Source: Mesorhizobium sp. B2-1-8
GTDB lineage: Bacteria > Pseudomonadota > Alphaproteobacteria > Rhizobiales > Rhizobiaceae
Length of the DNA: 64,000 bases
Direction of reading: 5' to 3'
Assembly: GCF_006442545.2 (NCBI RefSeq)
Contig: NZ_CP083952.1
Location: 1,791,501 to 1,855,500 of the forward strand
Shown: one piece after another, positions 26,144 through 34,523 of the stretch
How positions within the stretch are numbered: the first letter of the stretch is position 1
How the letters are laid out: every line of letters starts with the position of its first letter
Notes under the pieces: model-generated
What the model was told of the DNA's origin: nothing
Databases searched by the model: none
Seen by the model: only the letters and a program-made list of their open reading frames with translations
Made by a program: the position numbers and the translations under genes

Positions 26144-27672
26144 TGCGCTGCCTCCTGATGCTCGACACCAGCCATCAGCAGGCCAAGCTCGCCTTCGGTC
26201 GCGTCGGGGCCGCGCTCGCCGACGATGCGGCCGGCAAACATTACCAGGATGCGGTCGGAGAGCGAGCGGATCTCGTCGAGTTCGACCGAGACCACCAGCA
26301 CCGCCTTGCCCTGGTCGCGCATGGCGATCAGGCGCTTGTGGATGAATTCAATCGCGCCGACATCGACGCCGCGCGTCGGCTGGCCGACGATGAGCACGCC
26401 GGGATCCTGTTCGATTTCGCGCGCGAGCACGATCTTCTGCTGGTTGCCGCCGGAGAAATTGGCGGTCTTCAGGCGCGGATTGCCGGGACGGATGTCGTAT
26501 TTCTCGATCTTGTCCCTGGCATCGGCCATGATGGCGTCGACGTTGAGGAACGGCCCTTTGAGATAGCGGGGATCGTCGTGGTAACCGAGGATGGAATTCT
26601 CGTTTTCCTCGAAGGCCAGCACCAGCCCGACATGGTGGCGATCTTCCGGCACATGGGCGAGGCCGCGGTCGCGCAATTCGCCGGGATCGGCCTTGCCGGT
26701 GAGATCGATCGGCTTGCCCTCGAGCATCACGGAACCGGAAACGGCATGCCTGATGCCGGAAATCGCCTCGAGCAATTCGGATTGCCCGTTGCCGGCGACG
26801 CCGGCGATGCCGACGATCTCGCCGGCCCGCAAATCGAAGGAGACGTCGTCGACCATGGTGACGCCGCGGGAATCCCTGACCGTCAGGTTCTTGACCGCGA
26901 GTTTGACGGCGCCGGCTTCGGCCTCGCCCTTTTCGACCCTCAGCAGCACACGGCGCCCGACCATCAGTTCCGCCAGCTCCTCGACGGTGGTTTTCCTGGT
27001 CTCCCGGGTTGCCACCATCGTGCCCTGACGCATCACCGACACGGTGTCCGTGATGGCCATGATCTCGCGCAGCTTATGGGTGATCAGCACCACCGTCTTT
27101 CCCTGTTCCTTCAACTGCCTGAGGATGCGGAACAGGTGGTCGGCCTCGGCCGGCGTCAAAACGCCCGTCGGCTCGTCGAGGATCAGGATTTCGGCGCCGC
27201 GATAGAGCGCCTTAAGGATTTCGACGCGCTGCTGCAGGCCGACCGGCAGTTCTTCGATGATCGCATCGGGATCGACTTCCAGCCCGTATTCGCGTTCCAG
27301 CCGGTCAAGCTCGGAGCGCGCTTTGGCGATGCTGCTCTTCAGAAGCGCGTCGGTTTCGGCGCCGAGGATGATGTTCTCCAGCACCGAGAAATTGTCGACC
27401 AGCATGAAATGCTGGTGCACCATGCCGATGCCGAGCGCGATCGCGTCGTTGGGTGTCTTGATCGACGCCGGTTGGCCGCCGACACGGATCTCGCCGCTGT
27501 CGGCCTGGTAGAAACCGTAGAGGATCGACATCAGCGTCGACTTGCCGGCGCCATTCTCGCCGACGATGCCGTGGATGGTGCCGCGCGCGATCTCCAGATT
27601 GATGTCGCGGTTGGCGCGCACCGCGCCGAAACTCTTGTTGATGCCGATCAGTTCGATTGCGGCTTGCGCCAT
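26140..27672 (-). CDS. nucleoside ABC transporter ATP-binding protein
   Basis: This 510-residue protein has two ABC domains, as in sugar/nucleoside (RbsA/NupA-like) importers. Domain 1 has the Walker A GENGAGKSTLMSILYG and Walker B EILILDEPTGVL. Domain 2 has GVAGNGQSELLEAI in place of a canonical Walker A, the signature FSGGNQQKIVLAREI and a degenerate second Walker B. An imbalance between the two ATP sites is normal for this class. It is separated from the bmp gene by two rightward genes. Confidence 0.93.
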   Translation of the reverse strand: MAQAAIELIGINKSFGAVRANRDINLEIARGTIHGIVGENGAGKSTLMSILYGFYQADSGEIRVGGQPASIKTPNDAIALGIGMVHQHFMLVDNFSVLENIILGAETDALLKSSIAKARSELDRLEREYGLEVDPDAIIEELPVGLQQRVEILKALYRGAEILILDEPTGVLTPAEADHLFRILRQLKEQGKTVVLITHKLREIMAITDTVSVMRQGTMVATRETRKTTVEELAELMVGRRVLLRVEKGEAEAGAVKLAVKNLTVRDSRGVTMVDDVSFDLRAGEIVGIAGVAGNGQSELLEAISGIRHAVSGSVMLEGKPIDLTGKADPGELRDRGLAHVPEDRHHVGLVLAFEENENSILGYHDDPRYLKGPFLNVDAIMADARDKIEKYDIRPGNPRLKTANFSGGNQQKIVLAREIEQDPGVLIVGQPTRGVDVGAIEFIHKRLIAMRDQGKAVLVVSVELDEIRSLSDRILVMFAGRIVGERGPDATEGELGLLMAGVEHQEAAQ

Positions 27673-27886
27673 GCAGCCCGTCCCACTCTTAATTTTTTAT
27701 CGCTTGGTCAAGACGCCTAGCATGACGCTCCGCCCGTGCCAATTGTCCGGAGCAGCGTCCACTCTCGACAAATCCGCGCGCGCTTGTCAATTTCGAACGT
27801 GGCCGAAGCTCTCGCCTTCGCTAATATGCCGAGGTCGATTTGACGTTGCGGCGCAAGGTGTCGCGGTACAAAACTGAGGACTTTGC

Positions 27887-28096
27887 ATGATCATGCCCGC
27901 CGACCGGTTGACGACGTTGGAAATCCGCGCCGCCGAGCAGGAGAAGACCATCGAGGAGCTGTCGGGCCAGATCGCCGAGCAGTGGAAGGTGATCGAACGC
28001 ATGCAGCGCAAGCTCGACGCGCTGACCGACCGCTTCCTGGCGCTTGAAGAGCAGGCGGCACCGGATGTGCCGGTGACCAAACCGCCACACTGGTGA
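27887..28096 (+). CDS. slyX: SlyX family protein
   Basis: This 69-residue, almost entirely helical coiled-coil protein has the SlyX pattern: LEIRAAEQEKTIEELSGQIA, and the C-terminal PPHW motif that ends most SlyX proteins. The function is unknown. Two ATG starts (27887 and 27893) are possible. It is inserted, with the next gene, between bmp and the rest of the transporter operon and runs against it. Confidence 0.85.
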   Translation: MIMPADRLTTLEIRAAEQEKTIEELSGQIAEQWKVIERMQRKLDALTDRFLALEEQAAPDVPVTKPPHW

Positions 28097-28118
28097 GGAA
28101 AAAGGGAGGGGCCTGGCC

Positions 28119-28517
28119 ATGGCCGGTGAAAGCGACCGCATCGCAAGGGCCGGCGACTATGTGCTGGGCCTGATGAACGATGCCGAGCGCGAGCGGGCCG
28201 AGCGCGATCTCGAAATCGATCCTGCCTTCCGCGACGCGGTGGTGCAGCTTGCCGAACGCATGCATGTTTTCGACCGCGCCGAAAAACCAGCGGGCGCCAA
28301 TCATTGGGCGCTGGTTACGCAACGCCTCTCCGAATTGCCGCAAATGCGCAGCGTCGGCCTGGGCGGCAACGATGCCAGGTCACCGACGGTGATCCGAAGC
28401 CTGTCCCGGCCACCACATGGCGTTGGCGTGCACGCGCTTGGCGGCCGGCTTGGACTTGTCATTGCCATCGGGCTGATGGCGGTCTTCGCGCTCGGTTACT
28501 TGGCCGGCAAGCTATAG
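28119..28517 (+). CDS. anti-sigma-factor-like membrane protein
   Basis: The N-terminal part of this 132-residue protein (about residues 8-70: YVLGLMNDAERERAERDLEI and a following conserved helix) looks like the sigma-binding region of RskA/ChrR-type anti-sigma factors. A single membrane segment lies at the C-terminus (about 107-130), and the usual periplasmic domain is missing. No sigma factor gene is adjacent, so the role is uncertain. It is 22 bases downstream of slyX. Confidence 0.55.
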   Translation: MAGESDRIARAGDYVLGLMNDAERERAERDLEIDPAFRDAVVQLAERMHVFDRAEKPAGANHWALVTQRLSELPQMRSVGLGGNDARSPTVIRSLSRPPHGVGVHALGGRLGLVIAIGLMAVFALGYLAGKL

Positions 28518-28525
28518 GCCGATGC

Positions 28526-28556
28526 AAAAACCGCCGGGCAACGCCCGGCGGTTCCA
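28526..28556 (-). terminator. strong intrinsic terminator after bmp
   Basis: CCGCCGGGC (28531-28539) and GCCCGGCGG (28543-28551) form a perfect 9-bp stem with a 3-base loop. On the minus strand it ends in TTTTT, terminating the bmp transcript. It can also end the opposing slyX transcript, although the plus-strand U-tract is weak. It separates bmp from the ABC genes, so the latter need their own promoter. Confidence 0.85.
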
Positions 28557-28578
28557 GTCATTGCCGTATGGCCACCGA

Positions 28579-29568
28579 TCAATAGGGGCAGGCGTTGTCA
28601 GCGGTGTAGTCGTGCACCTGGATCTTGCCGGCGATGATGTCGGCTTTGGCCTTTTCGACGGCCGCCTTCATTTCGTCGGTCACCAGCGCCTTGTTGTTGT
28701 CGTCCATGGCGTAGTCGACGCCGCCTTCCTTGAGGCCGAGATTCTCGACGCCGCCCTTGAAGGTGCCGTTCTTGCCATCCATGAAGGCGGTGTAGACGGC
28801 AACGTCGACGCGCTTCAGCATCGAGGTCAGCACCTTGCCGGGCTGCAGCCCGTTCTGGTTGGAATCGACGCCGATGCCAAGCTTGCCGGCATCCGCCGCC
28901 GCCTGCAACACACCAACGCCGGTGCCGCCGGCGGCCGCGTAGACCACGTCGGAGCCCTGGTCGATCTGGGTCTTGGCGATTTCGCCGCCCTTGGCCGGAT
29001 CATTCCAGGCCGCCGGCGTGTCGCCGGTCATGTTCTGGATGACTTCGGTCGCGCCGGCCGACTTGGCGCCGCCGACATAGCCGCATTCGAACTTGCGGAT
29101 CAGCGGGATGTCCATGCCGCCGACGAAGGAAACCTTCTTCGACTTCGACGCCATCGCCGCCATGATGCCGACGAGATAGGAGCCTTCATTCTCCTTGAAC
29201 ACCAGCGAGCGGACGTTGGGCAGGTCGACGGCATCGTCGATGATCGCGAAGTTGAGGTCCGGATATTCGGCCGCGATCTTCTTCAGCGCATCCTCCCAGG
29301 CAAAGCCGGCCATGACGATCGGGTTGTGGCCGTCCTCGGCGAAGCGGCGCAGCGCCTGCTCGCGCTGCGAGGCGTTCGACACTTCGAACTCGACATAGGG
29401 GGTGCCGGTCTCGGTCTTGAACTTCTCGGCGCCGTGGTAGGCAGCCTCGTTGAAGGATTTGTCGAACTTGCCGCCCAGATCATAGAGGATGGCCGGCTGG
29501 ACATCCGCGGCGAAAGCCGGAAGAACCATTGCGGTTGCGGCCAGGAGGCCGAGAACGATACGTTTCAT
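28579..29568 (-). CDS. BMP family nucleoside-binding protein
   Basis: This 329-residue substrate-binding protein of a BMP/PnrA-type ABC importer has a Sec signal peptide (about residues 1-21, ending AFA-A). The mature domain starts with the family block ILYDLGGKFDKSFNEAAYHG. DVVYAAAGGTGVGVLQAA and GVDSNQNGLQPGKVLTSML are nucleoside-site regions of the family. There is no lipobox cysteine, so it is probably a free periplasmic protein. It is the likely partner of the ABC genes at 24.0-27.7 kb. Confidence 0.92.
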   Translation of the reverse strand: MKRIVLGLLAATAMVLPAFAADVQPAILYDLGGKFDKSFNEAAYHGAEKFKTETGTPYVEFEVSNASQREQALRRFAEDGHNPIVMAGFAWEDALKKIAAEYPDLNFAIIDDAVDLPNVRSLVFKENEGSYLVGIMAAMASKSKKVSFVGGMDIPLIRKFECGYVGGAKSAGATEVIQNMTGDTPAAWNDPAKGGEIAKTQIDQGSDVVYAAAGGTGVGVLQAAADAGKLGIGVDSNQNGLQPGKVLTSMLKRVDVAVYTAFMDGKNGTFKGGVENLGLKEGGVDYAMDDNNKALVTDEMKAAVEKAKADIIAGKIQVHDYTADNACPY

Positions 29569-29812
29569 GTGATCCACACCCTGTCGGTTATTTTTTCCGT
29601 TACGCACCGCCTGCCTGCCCGGTTCTCCGGCCGGCAAACGACGTCAGCCAGGAGTGTATTCCCCTCCCGCTCCCGGGCAATCTGGCACGGCCCGAAACAA
29701 AATTCACGCGGAATTTTGACCTTTTGGAAAAGCGTGCCACGGGCAAACCACGACGTGATCCGATCTTGCGCGCAAGCCGTTGGCAGGCGGCCGGAATGGC
29801 GCCGACGATGGG

Positions 29813-30136
29813 TCAGTTCGCGGCGAACTGTCCCGTGCGCCGCTGCCGCCGGTAGCCGATGGCGTAAAGCAGGAAGGCCAGCACCGCGAAGACGGCAAAG
29901 CCCGGCTGGTTGAGCACCCAGGCGATGACGCCATCCCACAGCAGCGGACTGGCCTTGGCGCGCACGAAGCTTTCGAAGGCGGCCCGCGTGTCCGGCGAGA
30001 CGGCCAGCCAGCTCGCGTTGAGCGGGGTCAGCACAAGGGCCGAAGCCGCCACCGTGCGCGTCGTGTCGAGCACCGCCATGATGACGGAAACCGACAGCGC
30101 GATCATGGCCGCAAGACGAAAGACGAAGCGAAACAT
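29813..30136 (-). CDS. small membrane protein, unknown
   Basis: This 107-residue protein begins with an uncleaved signal-like segment (about residues 5-25) and ends with a second membrane segment (about 75-97, GFAVFAVLAFLLYAIGYRR). The middle part is mildly hydrophilic. I know no family. GGAGAG precedes the ATG at 30136. It is co-oriented with bmp, but 244 bases of spacer lie between them. Confidence 0.6.
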   Translation of the reverse strand: MFRFVFRLAAMIALSVSVIMAVLDTTRTVAASALVLTPLNASWLAVSPDTRAAFESFVRAKASPLLWDGVIAWVLNQPGFAVFAVLAFLLYAIGYRRQRRTGQFAAN

Positions 30137-30268
30137 CAAGGCTCTCCCCCGGCTGATCCTGGACGCTAACCAGGAGACCTCCGGCACATGTCCCGAAACC
30201 AGAAATAGAATGCGTGCGGTTTGTCCGCAATCGCGATACGCGAATTTGAAGGCGGTGCCTTCTGAACC

Positions 30269-30988
30269 CTATGCGACTGGCTTGCGCCCGCGGCGGTGAA
30301 CGAGCAAGACGGCAAGAATGCCTCCGGCAATGGCGCCGACCACCAGCCCGGCCAGTCCGATGAAGGCCGCAAAGTAGCCGCAGCCGCCCTCGAAGCAACT
30401 GACCTCGGCGACATCGGCGATCACCGAGCCAGCCAGGAAGCCGCCAACGGCGCCGATGACCGCGCCCAGGATGATGCCGAGCAAGGCAGCGACGACGGAA
30501 ACGAAGACCGACGGCGCTTCGGTCGACGGCCTGGAATAGACGCCTTCGGCGCCGGAGCCGCGGCGCAGCAGATAGATGCAGAGCAGGCCGATGGCGATCT
30601 CGGCGCCGGCTATGAGCAAGCTCCTGGCCGAGAAGACGAAATCGGGCACGGCCAGCACATAGGCCAGCCTCGCCAGCACCCAGACGATGGTCGCCACCTG
30701 CCAGATGATGAAGTGGCGCGGGAAGCGCGCCGAGCGGCCAAAGGCAAGGCCGAGCAGGTAAAGCCCCCACAGGATGGTGATGACGTCGACGGCAAGCCCG
30801 CCAAGGAGGAAATAGAAGATCCTGTCCGGCAGGCCGGAATTGCCGGTCAGCCACCAGGCCGAGGCCAGGCCATAGACCGACCACGCCATGACGAAGATGA
30901 GCCAGCCCACCGGGACATAAGACAGGTCGCTGCCTGGGCGCCCGACTGGCGGCTGCCCACTGGCCGGTTGTTCATTGCTTGATGTCAT
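30269..30988 (-). CDS. multi-pass membrane protein, DUF2569-like
   Basis: This 239-residue protein has four N-terminal membrane segments (PVGWLIFVMAWSVYGLASAW onward) resembling DUF2569, then a linker. Two Gly/Ala-rich membrane segments follow (about 155-185 and 205-230), with paired cysteines between them (SCFEGGCGYF). The function is unknown. A short, Pro-rich N-terminal tail precedes the first segment; the start at 30988 avoids a non-coding-looking extension. Confidence 0.55.
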   Translation of the reverse strand: MTSSNEQPASGQPPVGRPGSDLSYVPVGWLIFVMAWSVYGLASAWWLTGNSGLPDRIFYFLLGGLAVDVITILWGLYLLGLAFGRSARFPRHFIIWQVATIVWVLARLAYVLAVPDFVFSARSLLIAGAEIAIGLLCIYLLRRGSGAEGVYSRPSTEAPSVFVSVVAALLGIILGAVIGAVGGFLAGSVIADVAEVSCFEGGCGYFAAFIGLAGLVVGAIAGGILAVLLVHRRGRKPVA

Positions 30989-31360
30989 GTCCGGACGATG
31001 CCCCCGCAAAGCCTACGTTCCACTCGACAGGTGGCACGTGGCGAAGTCAAGCGCGGCCGGCCTTACGGCCATGGCTGTGCACATCATTCGTGGTGGCGGC
31101 CTGAAAGACGGGCGCGAGCGCGCCCTGGCGGAGCGGTGTGTGGCCGGCAAAGCGAATAGACTGCCGTTATGGCTTGGCATTCGGCGCGGGATCGACTAGA
31201 TGAGCCCCGCGCCTGTTGCTTCGACGGCTCAGGTGCGGTGGGAAGGTGTTCGCTGGTTGGCGGCACCCACGGCGCGGATATCGCGTACCGGCCTCCCTGA
31301 AGGGACTGCATTGTCCCCAACCCGCGCGGCGAAACCGGCCATCGCGAAAAATGCAAGGAC
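30989..31360. other. intergenic region before tRNA-Ser
   Basis: There is no convincing gene in these 372 bases. The region presumably holds the tRNA-Ser promoter; I cannot pick it with confidence. Confidence 0.5.
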
Positions 31361-31450
31361 GGAGAGGTGGCCGAGTGGTTGAAGGCGCACGCCTGGAAAG
31401 TGTGTTTACGGGAGACCGTAACGCGGGTTCGAATCCCGCTCTCTCCGCCA
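31361..31450 (+). tRNA. tRNA-Ser(GGA)
   Basis: This 90-base class II tRNA has the acceptor stem GGAGAGG/TCTCTCC with discriminator G and encoded CCA. The anticodon arm is CACGC-CTGGAAA-GTGTG (anticodon GGA, codons UCC/UCU), there is a long variable arm, and the T-arm is GCGGG-TTCGAAT-CCCGC. Its last 14 bases are the attachment core of the following island, so the tRNA stays intact after integration. Confidence 0.97.
31437..31450 (+). repeat. left attachment core (3' end of tRNA-Ser)
   Basis: CGCTCTCTCCGCCA, identical to 54438-54451. It covers the last T-stem bases, the acceptor 3' strand and the CCA of tRNA-Ser. With the integrase beside the other copy this marks the island boundary. Confidence 0.85.
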
Positions 31451-31490
31451 GTTCATCAACAAAATCAATAACTTATAGAGAATTTCAGAA

Positions 31491-31557
31491 CTTACCCGCC
31501 AAAAAGCCCATCATGCAGAATGCTATTGATTTAGACAGCATGCGACGGCATGAGACA
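31491..31557 (+). promoter_or_regulatory. left arm-type repeats near the attachment site
   Basis: CTTACCCGCCAAAAA (31491-31505) is identical to 54306-54320. It is followed at 31524-31557 by a degenerate 34-base block ending ACGGCATGAGACA, which matches 54327-54360 at about 22 of 34 positions. Same order and orientation at both island ends suggest integrase arm-binding sites flanking the core in the circular form. Confidence 0.55.
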
Positions 31558-31740
31558 TCCAGCCGGGGTTCCATTCCCATCGTAAAACGTTACCCCATCG
31601 AGATCGGTGAGCGGCTACTCTCAAAGCACCAGATCATGCCCAGGGATGACCGCGAGCGCGTAGCGATCAAGGTGATTAGCCTTTTCGGACGGGGCATAAT
31701 CGACCCAGATCAGCTATCGGCAGAGCTCGAACGGGGCTAG
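31513..31740 (+). CDS. hypothetical protein
   Basis: This is a short frame of 75 residues just inside the left end of the island, mostly polar with a helical second half (DDRERVAIKVISLFGRGIID). I recognise no family. Its 5' part overlaps the second arm-type repeat and no ribosome binding site is clear, so it may not be expressed as drawn. Confidence 0.35.
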   Translation: MQNAIDLDSMRRHETSSRGSIPIVKRYPIEIGERLLSKHQIMPRDDRERVAIKVISLFGRGIIDPDQLSAELERG

Positions 31741-31986
31741 CGGACTTGGCCTCGCTGTGATCCTGTCCATCGCCCTGGCAGTGACGCCGTTCGGCAGGGG
31801 CAAGCGGGAAGCGGTCCAGTTCGGCACGGACGATGACCCGGCCAACTCGCGCGGTACAATTGTGCCGTGTGTGATCAGCAGTTTCGAGTCGGTGTTTGAT
31901 TGTTGGCGTCCGGTTGCCCCGCGAGGCCCGTCTCTCGAAAGGGAGGCGGGCTAAATATATGGTAGGTAGTGAGGGGCGGCTATGCG

Positions 31987-32547
31987 CTATCGAGGGGTCT
32001 TGGGCGGCTTCCCAGACGCGGATGCTTGTGGTGGGACGATGGGCGCGTTGAGCGATGGCTTCAAGGTCTTTGCAAATATCGACCAGCCCGCCTGTCCGCG
32101 GAGCACATCATCTAGGCCAAAGACAACGACGCCTTTGGAGCGAGCAAGATGCCTCGCCGCTAGCTCAGCAGCGGCCTCGCTCGTGTAGGGTGCGTTCTTC
32201 ATCACCACGTTCATCTTGCCAAATAGGAGATCTTCGCCATAGCGCGTTGGTATCTCCTTGATCTCGGCCAATCTCCGCGCCAATGCTTCAGCCAAGAACG
32301 TCTCGTCCATCAGCCTCTCACGGAGGACTTCAGGCGATCCCTCGCGCTTTTCGACGGCGTCTGTCGCTGCGGACTTCTCCTTCCCGGCTGCGGCGTTCAG
32401 TCCTTCAGCCCGAAACTTTGACAGCTTCTCTCTGAACGCGGCCTCCTCGGCTCGCTGCTCCTCCATGCTTTTGTGGAAACTTCTCTTTTGCAGATAGGCG
32501 AAGCCGACGACGATGACGCCGGCGACGATGAAAAACAAAATCATCAT
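31987..32547 (-). CDS. membrane-anchored hypothetical protein
   Basis: This 186-residue protein has one N-terminal membrane segment (MMILFFIVAGVIVVGFAYL), a charged coiled-coil-like stretch (about 25-80) and a C-terminal soluble part (about 90-170). I do not recognise it. Its ATG overlaps the stop of the upstream gene (ATGATG context, 4 bases), so the two form a translationally coupled pair of membrane proteins. Confidence 0.6.
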   Translation of the reverse strand: MMILFFIVAGVIVVGFAYLQKRSFHKSMEEQRAEEAAFREKLSKFRAEGLNAAAGKEKSAATDAVEKREGSPEVLRERLMDETFLAEALARRLAEIKEIPTRYGEDLLFGKMNVVMKNAPYTSEAAAELAARHLARSKGVVVFGLDDVLRGQAGWSIFAKTLKPSLNAPIVPPQASASGKPPKTPR

Positions 32548-32849
32548 TTTAGCGCGTCCTCTAGGGTTTCCCTCCCGTATAGATGTAGGACGATCGAGAC
32601 GACTAGGCAAACGCCCAGCACGACAAAGAGCTTACCCCAGTCACTCAGCGTTAAAGCCTGGGCGCGCAAATAGGCGCTAACCGAAGGAGTAATCAGGCCA
32701 GCGGCGACAAATGCTGTCGAGAGTCTGTCCGACGCTGCGGCGTTATATTTGCCCTTTTCTCGCTTGATCTCCCGGTTCAGAGTTATTCTAGCCTCTTCCA
32801 GGGCCAGTGCATCAACCTTCTCGTCTTCGGTGACTGGATCGCCCGCCAT
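32544..32849 (-). CDS. small two-segment membrane protein
   Basis: This 101-residue protein has an acidic, helical N-terminus (MAGDPVTEDEKVDALALEEA) followed by two hydrophobic segments (about 45-60 and 70-92, LFVVLGVCLVVSIVLHLYG). The family is unknown. It is the first gene of a two-gene operon with the gene at 31987. Confidence 0.6.
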   Translation of the reverse strand: MAGDPVTEDEKVDALALEEARITLNREIKREKGKYNAAASDRLSTAFVAAGLITPSVSAYLRAQALTLSDWGKLFVVLGVCLVVSIVLHLYGRETLEDALK

Positions 32850-33211
32850 CTATCACTCCCTGCTCACCCAATAGTCTGATTACGCAAAGGAAACCACTGA
32901 CGCAAGGGTGAGGGCCAGATGTCGGCGGCTTGCCAGCTGGGTGTTGCCTGTTCATGGCTGTTCGCAGAGACGAATCTGGCGATCGAGATAGGCGATCTTG
33001 TCGGCCGCGCGGCGGGCCGCCACTAAATTCCAAAAGCGGGGAGAGCGGGGAAAGTTCCCGACTTTCGCCAAAAATACAACGAAATCAATGATTGTTGGCT
33101 CCCCGGGCCGAATGAAACCGCGAACTACGAGCTGCCGGTCCCCTCGAAACTACGCCAGAACCTTCCGTCAAGACTCGCAAGCGTGACCGAGAGCGCGCGG
33201 AGCGCATCAAA
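32850..33211. other. intergenic region in the island
   Basis: These 362 bases hold no convincing gene. They must carry the promoter of the leftward membrane-protein pair. A frame reading into the AbiEi-like fragment is open over the last 30 bases, so that gene may begin slightly upstream of 33212. Confidence 0.4.
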
Positions 33212-33445
33212 TTGGCCGGCGGGCCTGGGCCATCCCTTCGAGACCGCGCTGTCGCATTTGCCCGTGAAAAGGGTGAAGTGCGAACGCGCGAGCTGACTGA
33301 GATGGGAATTCCCCGCTGCTATCTGGCCCGGATGTGCGACGAGGGGCTGCTCAGCAAGGTTGGCTATGGAATCTACCGCGCCACAGATCGAGAGGTGGTA
33401 TCATCAGATTTTGGCCAAGCCGTGGTTTGCCGGGAGCATTCTTGA
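33212..33445 (+). pseudogene. AbiEi-type antitoxin N-terminal domain, truncated
   Basis: Residues 8-60 match the winged-helix N-terminal domain of AbiEi-family (type IV toxin-antitoxin) antitoxins: FAREKGEVRTRELTEMGIPR then CDEGLLSKVGYGIYRATDRE. The effector half is missing and the frame stops after 77 codons; no AbiEii nucleotidyltransferase follows. This is a decayed remnant or a free HTH domain. A TTG start with GGAG upstream is assumed. Confidence 0.6.
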
Positions 33446-33778
33446 CGTCCTTCAACACACGGGAAGAGGCGCGAGCTCCTGCACGTCCGCCCGGCCTATG
33501 GTGGCGAAAAGGTTCGCCCGGTCACCCTCGGGTCCGGGCAGGATGGTTACCTTTGCGCCGCAGCCGAGGCCGTTGTCGATCATCGCGAAGGCCCCGATGA
33601 TAGCTTCAGGCGCTGGCGATAGGTGCCTGAGACGTGTTCGCCGGCTATCGCCGCCCGCTAGGAAAAGACCGGCGCCCTCGCTGGGAGGTTGCCCGAATGG
33701 CACCGGCCAGACGGTCTTTTCAGGTCCGCCACTCTTCAAACATAGCTGAGTCTTTCCGCAGCGTCAGGTGGTGACGGA
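33446..33778. other. region without a convincing gene
   Basis: These 333 bases contain open frames on both strands, but none shows a recognisable domain or a clear ribosome binding site. A minus-strand frame of 95 codons (33452-33739) is possible but unsupported. The region probably holds debris downstream of the truncated AbiEi gene. Confidence 0.35.
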
Positions 33779-34237
33779 CTAGGCTTTGGCTTTCCGCTTC
33801 GCAGGTGCCTTCTTGTTTGCTGCGAGGGGTTCAGCCTTGCGGCCAAGCCCGATGGATTTCGCCAGTTGCGAGCGCTGAGCGGCGTAATTCGGAGCTGTCA
33901 TAGGGTAGTCGTGCGGCAAGTTCCATTTGGCGCGATAGGCGTCCGGTGTCAGGCCGAAGTCGGTGCTAAGATGGCGCTTCAGGGATTTGAATTTCTTGCC
34001 GTCTTCGAGGCAGATAATGAAGTCCGGCGTCACCGACCTCTTCGGGTTGACCGCGGGAGTTTGCGGTTCAACGACAGGCGGGATCGGAGTGCCAAGTCCG
34101 GACAGCGAAGCATGAACCGATGCTATCACGTCCGGCAAGCCAGACACCGGCAATGGATTGTTGCTGACATATGCTGAGACAATGTCGGCTGTTAACTCAG
34201 CAAGTTCGGCAGGGCGGCTGTCGGACACGTTGGTCAT
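33779..34237 (-). CDS. MucR/Ros family transcriptional regulator
   Basis: This 152-residue regulator of the rhizobial Ros/MucR family controls exopolysaccharide, motility and other genes in relatives. The DNA-binding domain (about residues 70-125) reads FIICLEDGKKFKSLKRHLST, then LTPDAYRAKWNLP. The classical zinc ligands are incomplete: only one Cys and one His of the finger are seen. This is known for several Mesorhizobium MucR paralogues that fold without zinc. A Lys-rich tail follows. As an island-borne copy it may control island genes. Confidence 0.92.
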   Translation of the reverse strand: MTNVSDSRPAELAELTADIVSAYVSNNPLPVSGLPDVIASVHASLSGLGTPIPPVVEPQTPAVNPKRSVTPDFIICLEDGKKFKSLKRHLSTDFGLTPDAYRAKWNLPHDYPMTAPNYAAQRSQLAKSIGLGRKAEPLAANKKAPAKRKAKA

Positions 34238-34523
34238 TGGTAGTCCTTTTGTCTGATTTATCCCCTCTCTATTGGTTGATGATCAACGACGCAACCGCTC
34301 ACCTAGATCAGCCGTCACGGCTTCGTTTTGATCACTCAAGTATTCGCTCCTGGTATGGGGTCAAATCCGCATCGCCCATTTTCCGTATATCGCAATTTTG
34401 AGCGATGCCGAGATAAATCTACCAGTCGCTTCTTTCCCCCGTCAGGCCAAAGCTCAGCTCAACGATCCTTAGAGTGTGAGTTCGTAAAAGGTCCCAGTTC
34501 ACCGTCACAATGAGTGCAGGCGG

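Noticed and set aside
29724..29742. Possible sigma-54 promoter (TGGCACG-N4-TTCC-like) on the minus strand upstream of bmp
   Set aside because: The -24 half is good but the -12 half lacks the required GC, and there is no activator site; chance match is likely.
29765..29776. 12-bp palindrome CTTGCGCGCAAG as operator for bmp
   Set aside because: Short GC-rich palindromes are frequent in this genome and there is no second copy or known regulator to support it.
28522..29913. Long open frame on the plus strand opposite the bmp gene
   Set aside because: It mirrors the codon pattern of bmp on the other strand, runs through its terminator and shows no domain; it is a by-product of high GC.
31757..31954. 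Plus-strand frame of 65 codons near the left end of the island
   Set aside because: Composition is not coding-like and there is no ribosome binding site or homology cue.
33452..33739. Minus-strand frame of 95 codons beside the truncated AbiEi gene
   Set aside because: No domain, weak start and no ribosome binding site; not enough to call a gene.
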